Positions 40,258 to 48,554 of a stretch of 64,000 nucleotides of DNA are shown here, piece by piece. Source of the DNA: Syntrophomonas sp. DTU019 (GTDB lineage Bacteria; Bacillota; Syntrophomonadia; Syntrophomonadales; Syntrophomonadaceae); assembly GCA_913757435.1 (NCBI GenBank), contig CAJYDM010000001.1:992001-1056000 (forward strand), given 5' to 3'. The translations under genes were made by a program, and so were the position numbers. The notes under the pieces were generated by a model that was not told where the DNA came from, made no database searches, and worked only from the letters and a program-made list of their open reading frames with translations. Positions within the stretch are counted from its first letter, which is position 1; the number at the start of each line of letters is the position of its first letter.

Positions 40258-42513
40258 TTAATCGGTTATAATGCGATTTAATTCTGTCAGGGTGCCATTC
40301 TGGTTGGCTTTGATCATACCCTCTGATAAGGTGTAGAGATTGCCCCCCAGGTAGACTACGCGCTGGATCTCGCGGTTGCTGCCGCCCCAGTAGTCCCCGG
40401 CCTTGAGGTAATCCTGCTGGTCCAGGTGGGTTATGCGCCCCTGCAGATTGAAGCCCTGAGCTGAGACATTGTAGACATAGGCTCCCTGGAAGGCGAAGGA
40501 GCCATAACCACCGCTGCCTTCATAGACAGTCACCGGGAAGGCCAGGATGTTGTCATACATCATAAAAGCCTTGTGGTTATTGGTGGCTTCTGAACGGGTT
40601 CCCGAAGTGCCGATCACCGTCTTGCAGACTTCGACAGGATGATTGACATCGGCCACATCAAACAGACTCAGTTTCAGGCCTGTGGTCTGAGTAGCCTTGC
40701 CCACTTCTTCGACTTCACTGCCCAGGCCGATAAGGTAATGGTCACCATAGGGGTGCAGGTAATTGCTGAATCCGGGGATCTTGAGTTTGCCCAGGATTTT
40801 GGGTTCAGTGGGATTCATATCGATGACAAACAGGGGGTCTATCTGTCTGAAGGTGACCAGATAAGCCCGTGGCCCCATGAAGCGGGCTGAATAGATTCTC
40901 TCGCCGGGGGCGATGTCCTGGATAGCCCCGGTCTGTCTCATATTGGCGTTGAGGATGTAGATCGCATTGGCTGACCGGATCGTATCCCATTGCTGGCTGG
41001 TGGTGGCGATGCGAAAATGGCCTTCATATTCGTCCATGGAAAACTGGTTCAAGACCGTACCCGGGACCAGCCCGCGGTTAACATAGCGTACCCCGTCCCC
41101 CAGGCCGAATTTGTAGACCACGGTGCTCTCGGTGTCCCGCATGCTGCCTTCCCGATAGTAGCTGGGGTGGTAATGTGATGCCGCTATATAGAGATTGTTG
41201 GGTGAGCAGAACACATTGCCGCTGGAACCGAGGAAGGTTTCCAGGTCAAATTTGTTGCCAGCGGTGCTCATCTGTATCTGGGCGATGTTTACATATGAGT
41301 TGAGCTGCATATCGGGGAAATAACGGATCTGATCGTAGTGCTTGGTCTTTTCCTGGCCATTGATGGTATACACTGGCTCGAAAGGCTGGTATACGTATTC
41401 ATTGGTGATCACATAGATGCTGCTGCCAATTTTTCGCGATGACAGGTAGGTTCCGGGAGTTCCGAATTCATCGGCCTTGGTCGGGTTGGCCTTGTTGCTG
41501 GTATCGAACACCGTCACCAGGGTGCGGTTTTGATTCACTGGATAAACAGGCGGCATGATTCTTTTGGCGCTGCTCTCCATTGGCACCGGGTAGGGATAAT
41601 CATAACGGGCTGTGCCATCCTGTATCAATATAAGGCGATTGTGGTCTATATACATCTCCCGGGGATGCTGCAAGAGCGGTATGCGTGCGCTCACCTGCAA
41701 CTGGCTTGCTGGGTAGGCTTTGACAATGATAACTTCATGATCTTTCACTTGATAAAGGTATTCCCCGTCGGTTTTGACGATGTCGGACTCATCTACCCCC
41801 TGCACCTGCACATTGGTTCCTGAATAATCATTTGCGCCGCTGAGCTGGTTGGGGGCTGAATCCGCAACCTGTTCCTGTGCGGGCCTGGCGGACTTCATGC
41901 TCTCAAGGCGTACGCTATAGCCGCTGTTGCCATATTCATCAATTAGGCGCTGCAAATTCTGGGCTGAATTGACCCGGGGAAGATCAGCCCCGGCTGCGGA
42001 GGCGGCCTGAATGATCGCGGCTTGCTCTTCAGGGGTCTGCCCCAGAGTAAATACATGAACCGCCCGGCTGGTATCGTTCCAAACCACTTGGGCGGCAAAG
42101 AATTCCGATATAAAGCGCAAGGGCACCATGGTGCGCCCATTTTTAAGCACTGCTGCGGTGTCCATCTGCCTGGGGCTCTCGCCGCTGATCAGCATCTCGG
42201 TGCTGTTAATGACCAGTGCTGCCTGACGGGCCGGTGTCTCACCGTCAGCAGGGCGTGTAATGGTGACCTGCGAATTATGTGCATCCCAATCCACACTGGC
42301 GCCCAAAGCCAGCGAACAGAACCTGACCGGCACCATGGTGCGATCGTTCTCGTCGATATAGGGAAGCTGGTCCGGGAACAGGGTTTGCACCCCGTTGATA
42401 TAGACATTGACATCCTGGGCCTGAACGGTTGAAGCCGTTAACAGTCCTGCAGCAACAAACACTGACAGCAGCAAACATAAGATTATTGCAACTCCTTTGT
42501 ACCTGGCCGACAT
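40258..42513 (-). CDS. Secreted beta-propeller protein with copper-amine-oxidase-type N-terminal domain
   Basis: 751 aa. A signal peptide (KGVAIILCLLLSVFVAAGLLT, cleavage after VQA-QD) is followed by two stalk repeats of the CuAO-N type: VYINGV...TMVPVRF and LVINST...TMVPLRFISE (residues ~30-155), each with the xxVPLRF signature. The rest (~residues 220-750) is the 'beta propeller domain' family: GVDESDIVKTDGEYLYQV, VFDTSN, IPGFSNYLHPYG, LFDVADV. The protein is probably exported and cell-wall associated; binding partners are unknown. ATG was chosen for the AAGGCGGGG just upstream; a TTG eight codons earlier is an alternative. Confidence 0.85.
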   Translation of the reverse strand: MSARYKGVAIILCLLLSVFVAAGLLTASTVQAQDVNVYINGVQTLFPDQLPYIDENDRTMVPVRFCSLALGASVDWDAHNSQVTITRPADGETPARQAALVINSTEMLISGESPRQMDTAAVLKNGRTMVPLRFISEFFAAQVVWNDTSRAVHVFTLGQTPEEQAAIIQAASAAGADLPRVNSAQNLQRLIDEYGNSGYSVRLESMKSARPAQEQVADSAPNQLSGANDYSGTNVQVQGVDESDIVKTDGEYLYQVKDHEVIIVKAYPASQLQVSARIPLLQHPREMYIDHNRLILIQDGTARYDYPYPVPMESSAKRIMPPVYPVNQNRTLVTVFDTSNKANPTKADEFGTPGTYLSSRKIGSSIYVITNEYVYQPFEPVYTINGQEKTKHYDQIRYFPDMQLNSYVNIAQIQMSTAGNKFDLETFLGSSGNVFCSPNNLYIAASHYHPSYYREGSMRDTESTVVYKFGLGDGVRYVNRGLVPGTVLNQFSMDEYEGHFRIATTSQQWDTIRSANAIYILNANMRQTGAIQDIAPGERIYSARFMGPRAYLVTFRQIDPLFVIDMNPTEPKILGKLKIPGFSNYLHPYGDHYLIGLGSEVEEVGKATQTTGLKLSLFDVADVNHPVEVCKTVIGTSGTRSEATNNHKAFMMYDNILAFPVTVYEGSGGYGSFAFQGAYVYNVSAQGFNLQGRITHLDQQDYLKAGDYWGGSNREIQRVVYLGGNLYTLSEGMIKANQNGTLTELNRIITD

Positions 42514-43032
42514 GGCATCCCCGCCTTTCTGCTTCAAAATTTCCCTTGTATATACCTAATACATATCAGGGCTAAAAATCTTACATCTGGTGGGTACCAT
42601 TTCCACAGCATAAGATTGTGCCGATGTGCTCAGATAAATGCCACTTTTAAAGAGGATTCGACATATTTAACATCATCAAAATATGCCGGTGTGATAACGG
42701 AAAGCATAGTGCAACCAATTAGCCTGAACCAAGAGCTATGAGACTGGACCAGAAATGAAAAACTACCCCTGCGGCGGGGTAGTTTTTCAAGGGCAAACAA
42801 GAGTACTATGAGACTGGTTTTTGGAACGAATCGGAAGATGTTGCTCCTGTTGAGCGTCAAGAGCGTCTGAACCATCTTCTTGTTATGAATGCGTTTATCA
42901 GATTTAAATTTGGGGGTAGGTCCACGCAAAATGAAAAAATTTTTACCTTTTGAAAATGTCCGCTTATTCGCGCGATTGCCCAGCTTAGATATGCTAACAT
43001 GAAATAACGGACAAGCAAGGAGGTCTTTTGGC
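42514..43032. other. Non-coding stretch with terminator-like hairpin between 12-bp direct repeats
   Basis: About 500 bp between divergent genes. It contains a perfect hairpin flanked by direct repeats (listed separately), followed by sequence (about 42818-42995) with broken short reading frames on both strands that may be a decayed insertion element. A 164-codon minus-strand frame across it has unconvincing composition and no recognised motif. Confidence 0.5.
42736..42817. repeat. 12-bp direct repeats flanking a perfect hairpin
   Basis: CTATGAGACTGG occurs at 42736-42747 and 42806-42817. Between them, GAAAAACTACCCC (42757-42769) pairs with GGGGTAGTTTTTC (42776-42788): 13 bp, loop TGCGGC, with A/T tracts on both sides, i.e. 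a bidirectional terminator shape. It is odd to find this between two divergent genes. Confidence 0.75.
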
Positions 43033-44196
43033 ATGAGGAATTTCAGCTTTGTCAATCCCACCCGGATCATTTTTGGGCGCGACACCATCAAGCGCTTAGG
43101 CCAGGAAGCTTCTGCTGACGGCATAAAGCGGGCTCTGTTGGTTTATGGACAGGGTTCGGTGTTTCGCAACGGGGTATATGAACAAGTGGTGGCGTCACTC
43201 TCCGCTTCAGGGGTCGAATTCGTGGAACTGCCAGGGGTGCAGCCCAATCCGGTACTCTCCAAAGTTCATGATGGGATAGCGCTGGCTCGGGAACACCACG
43301 CTCAGGCTATCATTGCCGTCGGTGGGGGCAGTGTGTTTGACAGCTCTAAGATTATAGCCGCAGGGTACCATCATTCCGGTGACGTATGGGATTTCTTTTC
43401 CGGGGCGGCCCGAATCAAACAAGCTCTACCCGTTTACGGGGTCCTGACCATTTCCGGGACCGGTTCGGAAATGAACCTGAACGCAGTCCTGACCAGGGAA
43501 GAAGACCGGACCAAGTGGGGTATAGGCTCAAAATACCTGTATCCCCGGCTGTCCATCATCGACCCCGCTGTGCAGGCCACCCTGCCTGCCCGCAACACCG
43601 CTGAAGGTGCGGCGGATATGATCACTCATATCCTCGAGGTCTATTGCGATGGCAGTACCGGGGTGGAGGTGATGAGAGAATATATGGAGGGGCTTATCCG
43701 GGCTATCATTGCCCAGACGGCGCTCGTTCTCCAGAATGCGGATGATTACCAAGCCCGGTCCCAATTGGCCTGGGCTGGCACCCTGGCTTTTAATGGCAGC
43801 ACCTCACCAGGCACAAAAGGAGGGGATTGGGCCACTCACGGCATGGAACACAGTCTGAGCGCCTTTTACCCGGTGGCTCATGGTGCCGGATTGGCGGTGC
43901 TGTTGCCGGTGTGGATGCGCTATGTTTGTGCTCAAGATCCCGCTTCCTTCAGCCGGTTGGCCGAAAAGGTTTTCGCCATAGCGGAAGGGCAGGACGAGCA
44001 GCGGAGTCTGGCCGGTATCGAGTCACTGCAGGCCTGTTTCGCTTCCTGGGGGCTGCCGGTGCGCCTGCGCGATCTGGGGGTGACTGAGCGGGATCTCCCC
44101 CGCATGGCCGAGAATGCGGTCATCAAAGGCCCTCTGGGGGTGTTGCAGAAGCTGGGGTTTGAAGATGTCCTGAAAATCTACCGCCAGGCCTGGTAG
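43033..44196 (+). CDS. Iron-containing alcohol dehydrogenase (YqhD/BdhA-like)
   Basis: 387 aa class III alcohol dehydrogenase, reducing aldehydes to alcohols with NAD(P)H. NPTRIIFGRDTIKRLG at the N-terminus, coenzyme loop GGGSVFDSSK (~96-105), metal ligands in EGAADMITHILE and THGMEHSLSAFYPVAHGAGLA. ISGTGSEMN and the overall pattern fit the butanol dehydrogenase/YqhD branch. AAGGAGG precedes the ATG. Monocistronic. Confidence 0.92.
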   Translation: MRNFSFVNPTRIIFGRDTIKRLGQEASADGIKRALLVYGQGSVFRNGVYEQVVASLSASGVEFVELPGVQPNPVLSKVHDGIALAREHHAQAIIAVGGGSVFDSSKIIAAGYHHSGDVWDFFSGAARIKQALPVYGVLTISGTGSEMNLNAVLTREEDRTKWGIGSKYLYPRLSIIDPAVQATLPARNTAEGAADMITHILEVYCDGSTGVEVMREYMEGLIRAIIAQTALVLQNADDYQARSQLAWAGTLAFNGSTSPGTKGGDWATHGMEHSLSAFYPVAHGAGLAVLLPVWMRYVCAQDPASFSRLAEKVFAIAEGQDEQRSLAGIESLQACFASWGLPVRLRDLGVTERDLPRMAENAVIKGPLGVLQKLGFEDVLKIYRQAW

Positions 44197-44333
44197 GCTG
44201 GACACGACCAATATTATTGGCATGGCCTGGTCCATTTTTAGAAGTGGCTTATGGCAGGACCCTTCTGGGAGGAAAACCGCCCCGGGTTGCGAATTAATAT
44301 CATGGGTAACTATCTGCATCAGGGGGTATTCAG

Positions 44334-44591
44334 ATGTATAAATATGAATTCGTCGTCCTCAGTGTCAACCAGTTAAAGGGCAAACGCATCGAAGGCACCC
44401 GCGATTATGACCTCAAGGTGCGGGTGAGCAAGGCTGAAGAGGTGGTTTTCGAGGAAACCATCCGGGTGAGGAAGACCAGCAACGGTGTATTCCCCGAAGA
44501 AGAATTGATTACAAAGAAAATCAAGTCACCCAGTTTGAAGAAGGAACTGATTCAGGAAATAAAAGCCTTTGTGAAAAAACACAAAAAATAA
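44334..44591 (+). CDS. Small basic hypothetical protein
   Basis: 85 aa, not recognised. Starts MYKYEFVVLSVNQLKGKRIEG; strongly charged, with a lysine-rich C-terminus (KKELIQEIKAFVKKHKK). No membrane segment, cysteine or signal peptide. AGGGGG precedes the ATG at good spacing and codon use looks normal, so it is probably real. It lies 27 bp upstream of the TlpA-like gene and may be cotranscribed with the redox module. Confidence 0.6.
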   Translation: MYKYEFVVLSVNQLKGKRIEGTRDYDLKVRVSKAEEVVFEETIRVRKTSNGVFPEEELITKKIKSPSLKKELIQEIKAFVKKHKK

Positions 44592-44618
44592 GGAATCAAG
44601 TACAGCCAGGAGGTATGT

Positions 44619-45164
44619 ATGAAGAAAGCCATAGCTATGGCGTTGATACTGGTCGTATGGCTTGCCGGAGGATGTGCCGCCCCTGAGTCGCCTGGACCGT
44701 CAGGGAGCAGCACGGCCAGCTCTAAGACGAATCCGCTGGCTGGGCAAGTGATTCCAGCCTTTCAAGCCGTCGACCTGAACGGTCAGGTGGTGACTGAACA
44801 GGTATTCAGGCAGCATACCCTAACCATGGTCAACCTGTGGGGCACCTTCTGCCAGCCCTGTATAAGGGAAATGCCGGATCTGCAAAAGCTGCAGGATAAG
44901 CATCAAGGCTCCGGGGTCAAGATCCTGGGGGTAGTGGTTGACAAAGACGCTGCTGCTGCCAAAAGAATAACTGCTTCGGCCGGAGCAGTGTTCCAGAGTG
45001 TGATTCCCGATGACTCCCTGGAAAAAAACCTCTGCCGGGCCTTTGACTATGTGCCGGCCACCGTATTTGTAGATTCCAATGGCCGGGTCTTGGAGGAACT
45101 GGTCAGCGGCAGCAGCAATTTGGAGGGTTACAGCCGGGTAATCGACCGGCTGCTGAAAAAATAG
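44619..45164 (+). CDS. TlpA-like thioredoxin-fold lipoprotein
   Basis: 181 aa. Lipoprotein signal with lipobox LAGGC (Cys19), a Ser/Pro-rich linker, then a thioredoxin-fold domain with the active site WGTFCQPCIREMP (Cys78, Cys81) and the cis-proline region DYVPATVFVD. It is anchored outside the cytoplasmic membrane and probably reduces (or oxidises) thiols of exported proteins. CAGGAGG precedes the ATG. The CXXC peptide and the Fe-S membrane protein follow, and together they could pass electrons outward to it. Confidence 0.9.
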   Translation: MKKAIAMALILVVWLAGGCAAPESPGPSGSSTASSKTNPLAGQVIPAFQAVDLNGQVVTEQVFRQHTLTMVNLWGTFCQPCIREMPDLQKLQDKHQGSGVKILGVVVDKDAAAAKRITASAGAVFQSVIPDDSLEKNLCRAFDYVPATVFVDSNGRVLEELVSGSSNLEGYSRVIDRLLKK

Positions 45165-45293
45165 ATCTTAGACTCGCGCCAATTGCTTTGATGAATTAGG
45201 CTGATTGTATGACTATATACTAGGGCATGAGCACAACCCGGTGCAGCGATATTTATGATGTCTTATTAAGAGCCATTTTTATGAGGTGAGAAT

Positions 45294-45425
45294 ATGAAAT
45301 TTATCAGGGTCTTGCTCCCACTGGCCGGGGTGGGCATGCTTCTATTCGGGGTAATGCGTCAGGAGCATCTCATAGTATTGACCAAGGCCATAAATATCTG
45401 CCTGGAGTGTGTGGGCATTGGTTAA
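45294..45425 (+). CDS. CD1871A-type CXXC membrane peptide
   Basis: 43 aa: one hydrophobic helix (FIRVLLPLAGVGMLLFGVM), then HLIVLTKAINICLECVGIG. The KAINICLECxGIG end is characteristic of the small 'CD1871A family CXXC motif-containing' proteins. GAGGTGAG lies just before the ATG. The end overlaps the probable start of the Fe-S membrane protein, so they are translated together. The two cysteines at the membrane surface could be a redox relay; this is inference. Confidence 0.8.
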   Translation: MKFIRVLLPLAGVGMLLFGVMRQEHLIVLTKAINICLECVGIG

Positions 45426-46269
45426 ACTGAGGGGCTGGGTGCAGCTGTTCAGTGCGGTCGTGTGGAACCCCATGCTGGGCAATTTTATCAGCGGTCATAT
45501 TTACCGGGGTAAACTCAAACAGATCTGCATCCCCGCCCTGAACTGTTATTCCTGTCCAGGGGCGATAGGGTCATGTCCCTTAGGTTCATTGCAGACTGTT
45601 TTAGCCGACCCCTTTTATAACTTTTCGTTTTATGTAATCGGCTATTTGCTTGTGTTCGGTTCCATTCTAGGGCGCTGGATATGCGGCTGGGTATGCCCTT
45701 TCGGCATGATCCAGGAATGGCTGCACCGGGTGCCGTTCCCCAAAATGTTGTTGCCACGCTGGATGGGGGGAGTAAAATACGGCATACTGGCGGTTTTTGT
45801 GCTTTATCTGCCCATGGCCGGGGCAAAATCTCTGGGATTGGGTGAGCCGGCCTTCTGTAAATACATCTGCCCGGCCGGAACTCTGGAAGCTGGTCTGCCG
45901 CTGCTAGGATTGGTTCCGGGCTTGCGCTCTGCGCTGGGCAGTCTGTTCGCTCTGAAATTGTTCATATTGTTGTTAGTGGTGGTTGTAAGCTTTATGATAT
46001 TCCGCCCCTTTTGCCGGGTGCTGTGCCCGCTGGGAGCTATTTACGGTTTGTTTAACCCGGTGAGTTGGTATCGCTACCAATGCGCACGCGAAGCGTGTAC
46101 CGGTTGCGGTTCCTGTGCGGCAGTGTGCAAGATGGGGGTCAATCCGGCCATAAGACCCAACAGTCCGGAGTGTATTCGTTGCGGGGATTGTTTGCGCAGC
46201 TGCCCTCAGGGTGCTTTGAGTTCTAAATACGGCATCAACTCTACTACTGAAGCTGCCGCTGCCGAATAG
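45418..46269 (+). CDS. NapH/YccM-like membrane 4Fe-4S protein
   Basis: About 283 aa. Membrane helices alternate with cysteine motifs: CIPALNCYSCPGAIGSCPLGS, RWICGWVCPFGMIQEW, FCKYICPAGT, FCRVLCPLGAIYG (the paired CxxxCP loops of the NapH/RdxA/YccM family). At the C-terminus are two ferredoxin-type clusters, CTGCGSCAAVC and CIRCGDCLRSCP. Such proteins move electrons between cytoplasmic ferredoxin or quinol and outside partners. The start may be TTG 45418, coupled to the CXXC peptide, or GTG 45409. It forms a unit with the TlpA-like lipoprotein. Confidence 0.9.
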   Translation: MVKLRGWVQLFSAVVWNPMLGNFISGHIYRGKLKQICIPALNCYSCPGAIGSCPLGSLQTVLADPFYNFSFYVIGYLLVFGSILGRWICGWVCPFGMIQEWLHRVPFPKMLLPRWMGGVKYGILAVFVLYLPMAGAKSLGLGEPAFCKYICPAGTLEAGLPLLGLVPGLRSALGSLFALKLFILLLVVVVSFMIFRPFCRVLCPLGAIYGLFNPVSWYRYQCAREACTGCGSCAAVCKMGVNPAIRPNSPECIRCGDCLRSCPQGALSSKYGINSTTEAAAAE

Positions 46270-46362
46270 ATAAATGGGGATATGATCAGTAGGGTGCGAA
46301 ATTGAATACCTGAAAAAAGGGCTCGGGAATAGCGAAGGTTCGCTGGAAAGGGGTTGCTTGGT

Positions 46363-47064
46363 GTGAAGAACAGACAGCGCTGGATGGTGATAAGCATTTT
46401 AATGCTGATAATTGTGGTTGCAGCCGGATGCAGCCGGACGAATCCCTCCCCACTGAATGATTCCGCCTCTAAGGAGAACGTGTCGGTACAGGGCAGCGGA
46501 ACCGCTAAGGCTAAAACCCTGGCTGAGGTCCTGGCCCAGGGTAAGAACCAGCCCGGGGTTTATTGCGAATATGTAGTCCGGCCTGATCAAGGCAGTCTGC
46601 TTCGGGGAAAACTCTGGATCGCCGGGGACAACCTGCGCGCGGAGAGTATGGAGGAAGGACAGAGCACCGCCATTTTTATACGCAACGGCGCCAAAGGCTA
46701 CAATTACATGTTCACCTCCAGCGATACACAGGCCATAAAAGTGACTGATACCCATCCAGCCGAGGAGATCGATCCCGTAAAAACCCTTCAGGATGTCAGC
46801 GATAAAACCCAGCCCCTGGGCAAAGAGGTCAAAGACGGCAAGAACTGTGTGGTGATTAAATTGGAAGAGGATGAGGTAGTGAACCGCATATGGATCTGGG
46901 AAGAGCAGGGGGTGCCGGTGCGTATCGAGAGCACTTATAATGAGAGCACCACGGTGATGGAATACAGCAATTACAAATTTGAAGCGATACCCGAGGCCAG
47001 GTTTGAACTGCCCGCAGGCATGACGGTAGTGGAGCTTCCCGGAATAGGATCAGGGAATCCGTAA
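46363..47064 (+). CDS. Lipoprotein with LolA/outer-membrane-sorting-like fold
   Basis: 233 aa. Signal with lipobox VVAAGC (Cys ~22), then a domain of beta-strand pattern: GVYCEYVVRP, GKLWIAGDNLRAES, YMFTSSDTQAIKV, RIWIWEEQGVPVRIES and FELPAGMTVVELP. The order (probe strand, W-x-GDxLRxE, W-x-EQGxPVRxE) fits the LolA/LppX-like sorting-protein superfamily (DUF4412-type). Start: GTG with AAAGGGG 9 nt upstream. It follows the Fe-S membrane protein by 93 bp on the same strand. A short hairpin with T-tract lies after the stop. Confidence 0.7.
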   Translation: MKNRQRWMVISILMLIIVVAAGCSRTNPSPLNDSASKENVSVQGSGTAKAKTLAEVLAQGKNQPGVYCEYVVRPDQGSLLRGKLWIAGDNLRAESMEEGQSTAIFIRNGAKGYNYMFTSSDTQAIKVTDTHPAEEIDPVKTLQDVSDKTQPLGKEVKDGKNCVVIKLEEDEVVNRIWIWEEQGVPVRIESTYNESTTVMEYSNYKFEAIPEARFELPAGMTVVELPGIGSGNP

Positions 47065-47067
47065 CTA

Positions 47068-47088
47068 CGGCCCTTATGGGCTTTTTCC
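47068..47088 (+). terminator. Weak terminator after the lipoprotein gene
   Basis: GGCCC-TTAT-GGGCT stem of about five bp followed by TTTTCC. Short but correctly placed just behind the stop codon. Confidence 0.5.
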
Positions 47089-47136
47089 TAAACATATGTT
47101 GGGTGAACTGAGCATATGTCAAAATGCGGAATAAAG

Positions 47137-47826
47137 TTAATCACCGCAGACCAGTTTCAGTAGTTCACCTTCCAGGCGCATCAATTCCGGCGAGGCAAAA
47201 GACCTTGCTTCATTTAGGGTCACCGGGAATTCATGGATGATGCGGGAGGGAAGGCTGGATATCAGAAGGATACGGTCAGCCAGGTACAAGGCCTCTTTTA
47301 AATCATGGGTGACCGTAAGCATGGTAAAACGGTGCTGCTCCCACAGCTTGAGCACATCGTCCATGATGTTGACTTTGACCTTCAGGTCCAGGGAAGCGAA
47401 GGCCTCGTCCAACATCAGCAGCTGGGGTGAGACTGCCAGAGCCCGGGCCAGGTTGACCCTTTGCTTCATGCCTCCGCTGAGCTGGGTCGGATAATAATCG
47501 GCAAAGCCTTGCAACTGCAGGTTGTTCAGTAATTCATCGATATTAGCCTGCTCGTTTACAAAGCGCAGATTTTGCCTCACGGTTCGCCAGGGGATCAGGC
47601 GAGGCTCCTGGAATACGAAACCGATGTGATTAGTGCTGACTTCCAGACTGCCCCCTGTAGGGGTTTCCATGCCAGCCAGCAGCCGCAATAAGGTAGTTTT
47701 GCCGGAGCCTGATATACCTAATAACGCTATTCTCTCCGAAGGCCGGATCAGCAGTTCCCAATCCTCCAGCACCTTCAGATCACCATATTGCTTATACACT
47801 CCCTGCAGCTTTATGCTGGCCCCCAT
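47137..47826 (-). CDS. ABC transporter ATPase, nitrate/sulfonate/taurine type
   Basis: 229 aa. Walker A GISGSGKTTLLRLLAG (~residues 37-52), Q-loop FVFQEPRLIPWRTV, signature LSGGMKQRVNLARA, Walker B LLMLDEAFASLD, H-loop LTVTHDLKEAL. The LIPWRTV after the Q-loop is typical of SsuB/TauB-type importers. It is the last gene of a three-gene importer; its start overlaps the permease gene by 16 bases. Confidence 0.92.
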   Translation of the reverse strand: MGASIKLQGVYKQYGDLKVLEDWELLIRPSERIALLGISGSGKTTLLRLLAGMETPTGGSLEVSTNHIGFVFQEPRLIPWRTVRQNLRFVNEQANIDELLNNLQLQGFADYYPTQLSGGMKQRVNLARALAVSPQLLMLDEAFASLDLKVKVNIMDDVLKLWEQHRFTMLTVTHDLKEALYLADRILLISSLPSRIIHEFPVTLNEARSFASPELMRLEGELLKLVCGD

Positions 47827-48554
47827 CGGTCCAGTATCCTCCTTAAAAAGAATTTCACCATCCGTTCAGTGGCTATACCCAGAATACATGCCATAAGTGT
47901 GACTGACCAGGCCCCTGCCGAATCAACTACCAGCCGGGCATTGAAAATCTCTACCCCTAAACCGCTGCCACCGGCCAGGTATTCGGCGACCAGCACCACC
48001 TTCCAGGCTTGCCCGATGGTCACATCGATTATGGCGGCGATAAATGGCAGCAGCGAACCCCAATAGATGTTGTAAAAAACCTTTTTGAACGGCACCCGGT
48101 AAACCCGGGCCATCTCCAGGAGATCCTTATCCAGGCTGCGTATCCCGGATACGGTGGTGAGAATAGCGGTGGGCAAAAGGGACATAAAGGCTATGAAGAC
48201 CGGCCCCCTCCAGCCAATGCCCCAGGCGAAGATCACCAGGGTGAGCCAGGAAACCACGGGCACAGCCTGAATGAACATGATAATGGGACGGAACATATCG
48301 TAGCAAGCTTCAGATAGACCTAAAAAGAGCCCTGCGATGATGCCCAGCAATAACACCAACCCCAGGGCCAGGCCGACTTTCCAGGCGGTCTGCAGGGCAG
48401 CTTCCAGCATTCCGGGATCGATCAAATGTTGAGCCAACAATCCCAGGGTCTCTCTTGGGACCGGTATTATCACCTTGCTGACTATAAATGATAGGATCTG
48501 CCAGCATACCAGGAATATGATGATGCCGGCCAGTGCTCTGCTCAAACCTTTCAT
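47811..48554 (-). CDS. ABC transporter permease, SsuC/TauC type
   Basis: 247 aa with about six membrane segments. It contains the coupling motif LLEMARVYRVPFKKVFYNIYWGSLLPFI and GQAWKVVLVAEYLAGGSGLG, standard for the nitrate/sulfonate/taurine/hydroxymethylpyrimidine group. The start overlaps the binding-protein gene by 4 bases. Confidence 0.9.
   Translation of the reverse strand: MKGLSRALAGIIIFLVCWQILSFIVSKVIIPVPRETLGLLAQHLIDPGMLEAALQTAWKVGLALGLVLLLGIIAGLFLGLSEACYDMFRPIIMFIQAVPVVSWLTLVIFAWGIGWRGPVFIAFMSLLPTAILTTVSGIRSLDKDLLEMARVYRVPFKKVFYNIYWGSLLPFIAAIIDVTIGQAWKVVLVAEYLAGGSGLGVEIFNARLVVDSAGAWSVTLMACILGIATERMVKFFLRRILDRWGPA

Noticed and set aside
42630-43124. 164-codon minus-strand frame upstream of the Fe-alcohol dehydrogenase
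   Set aside because: It overlaps the start and ribosome site of a sound gene and has no recognisable domain; at most it covers a decayed element.
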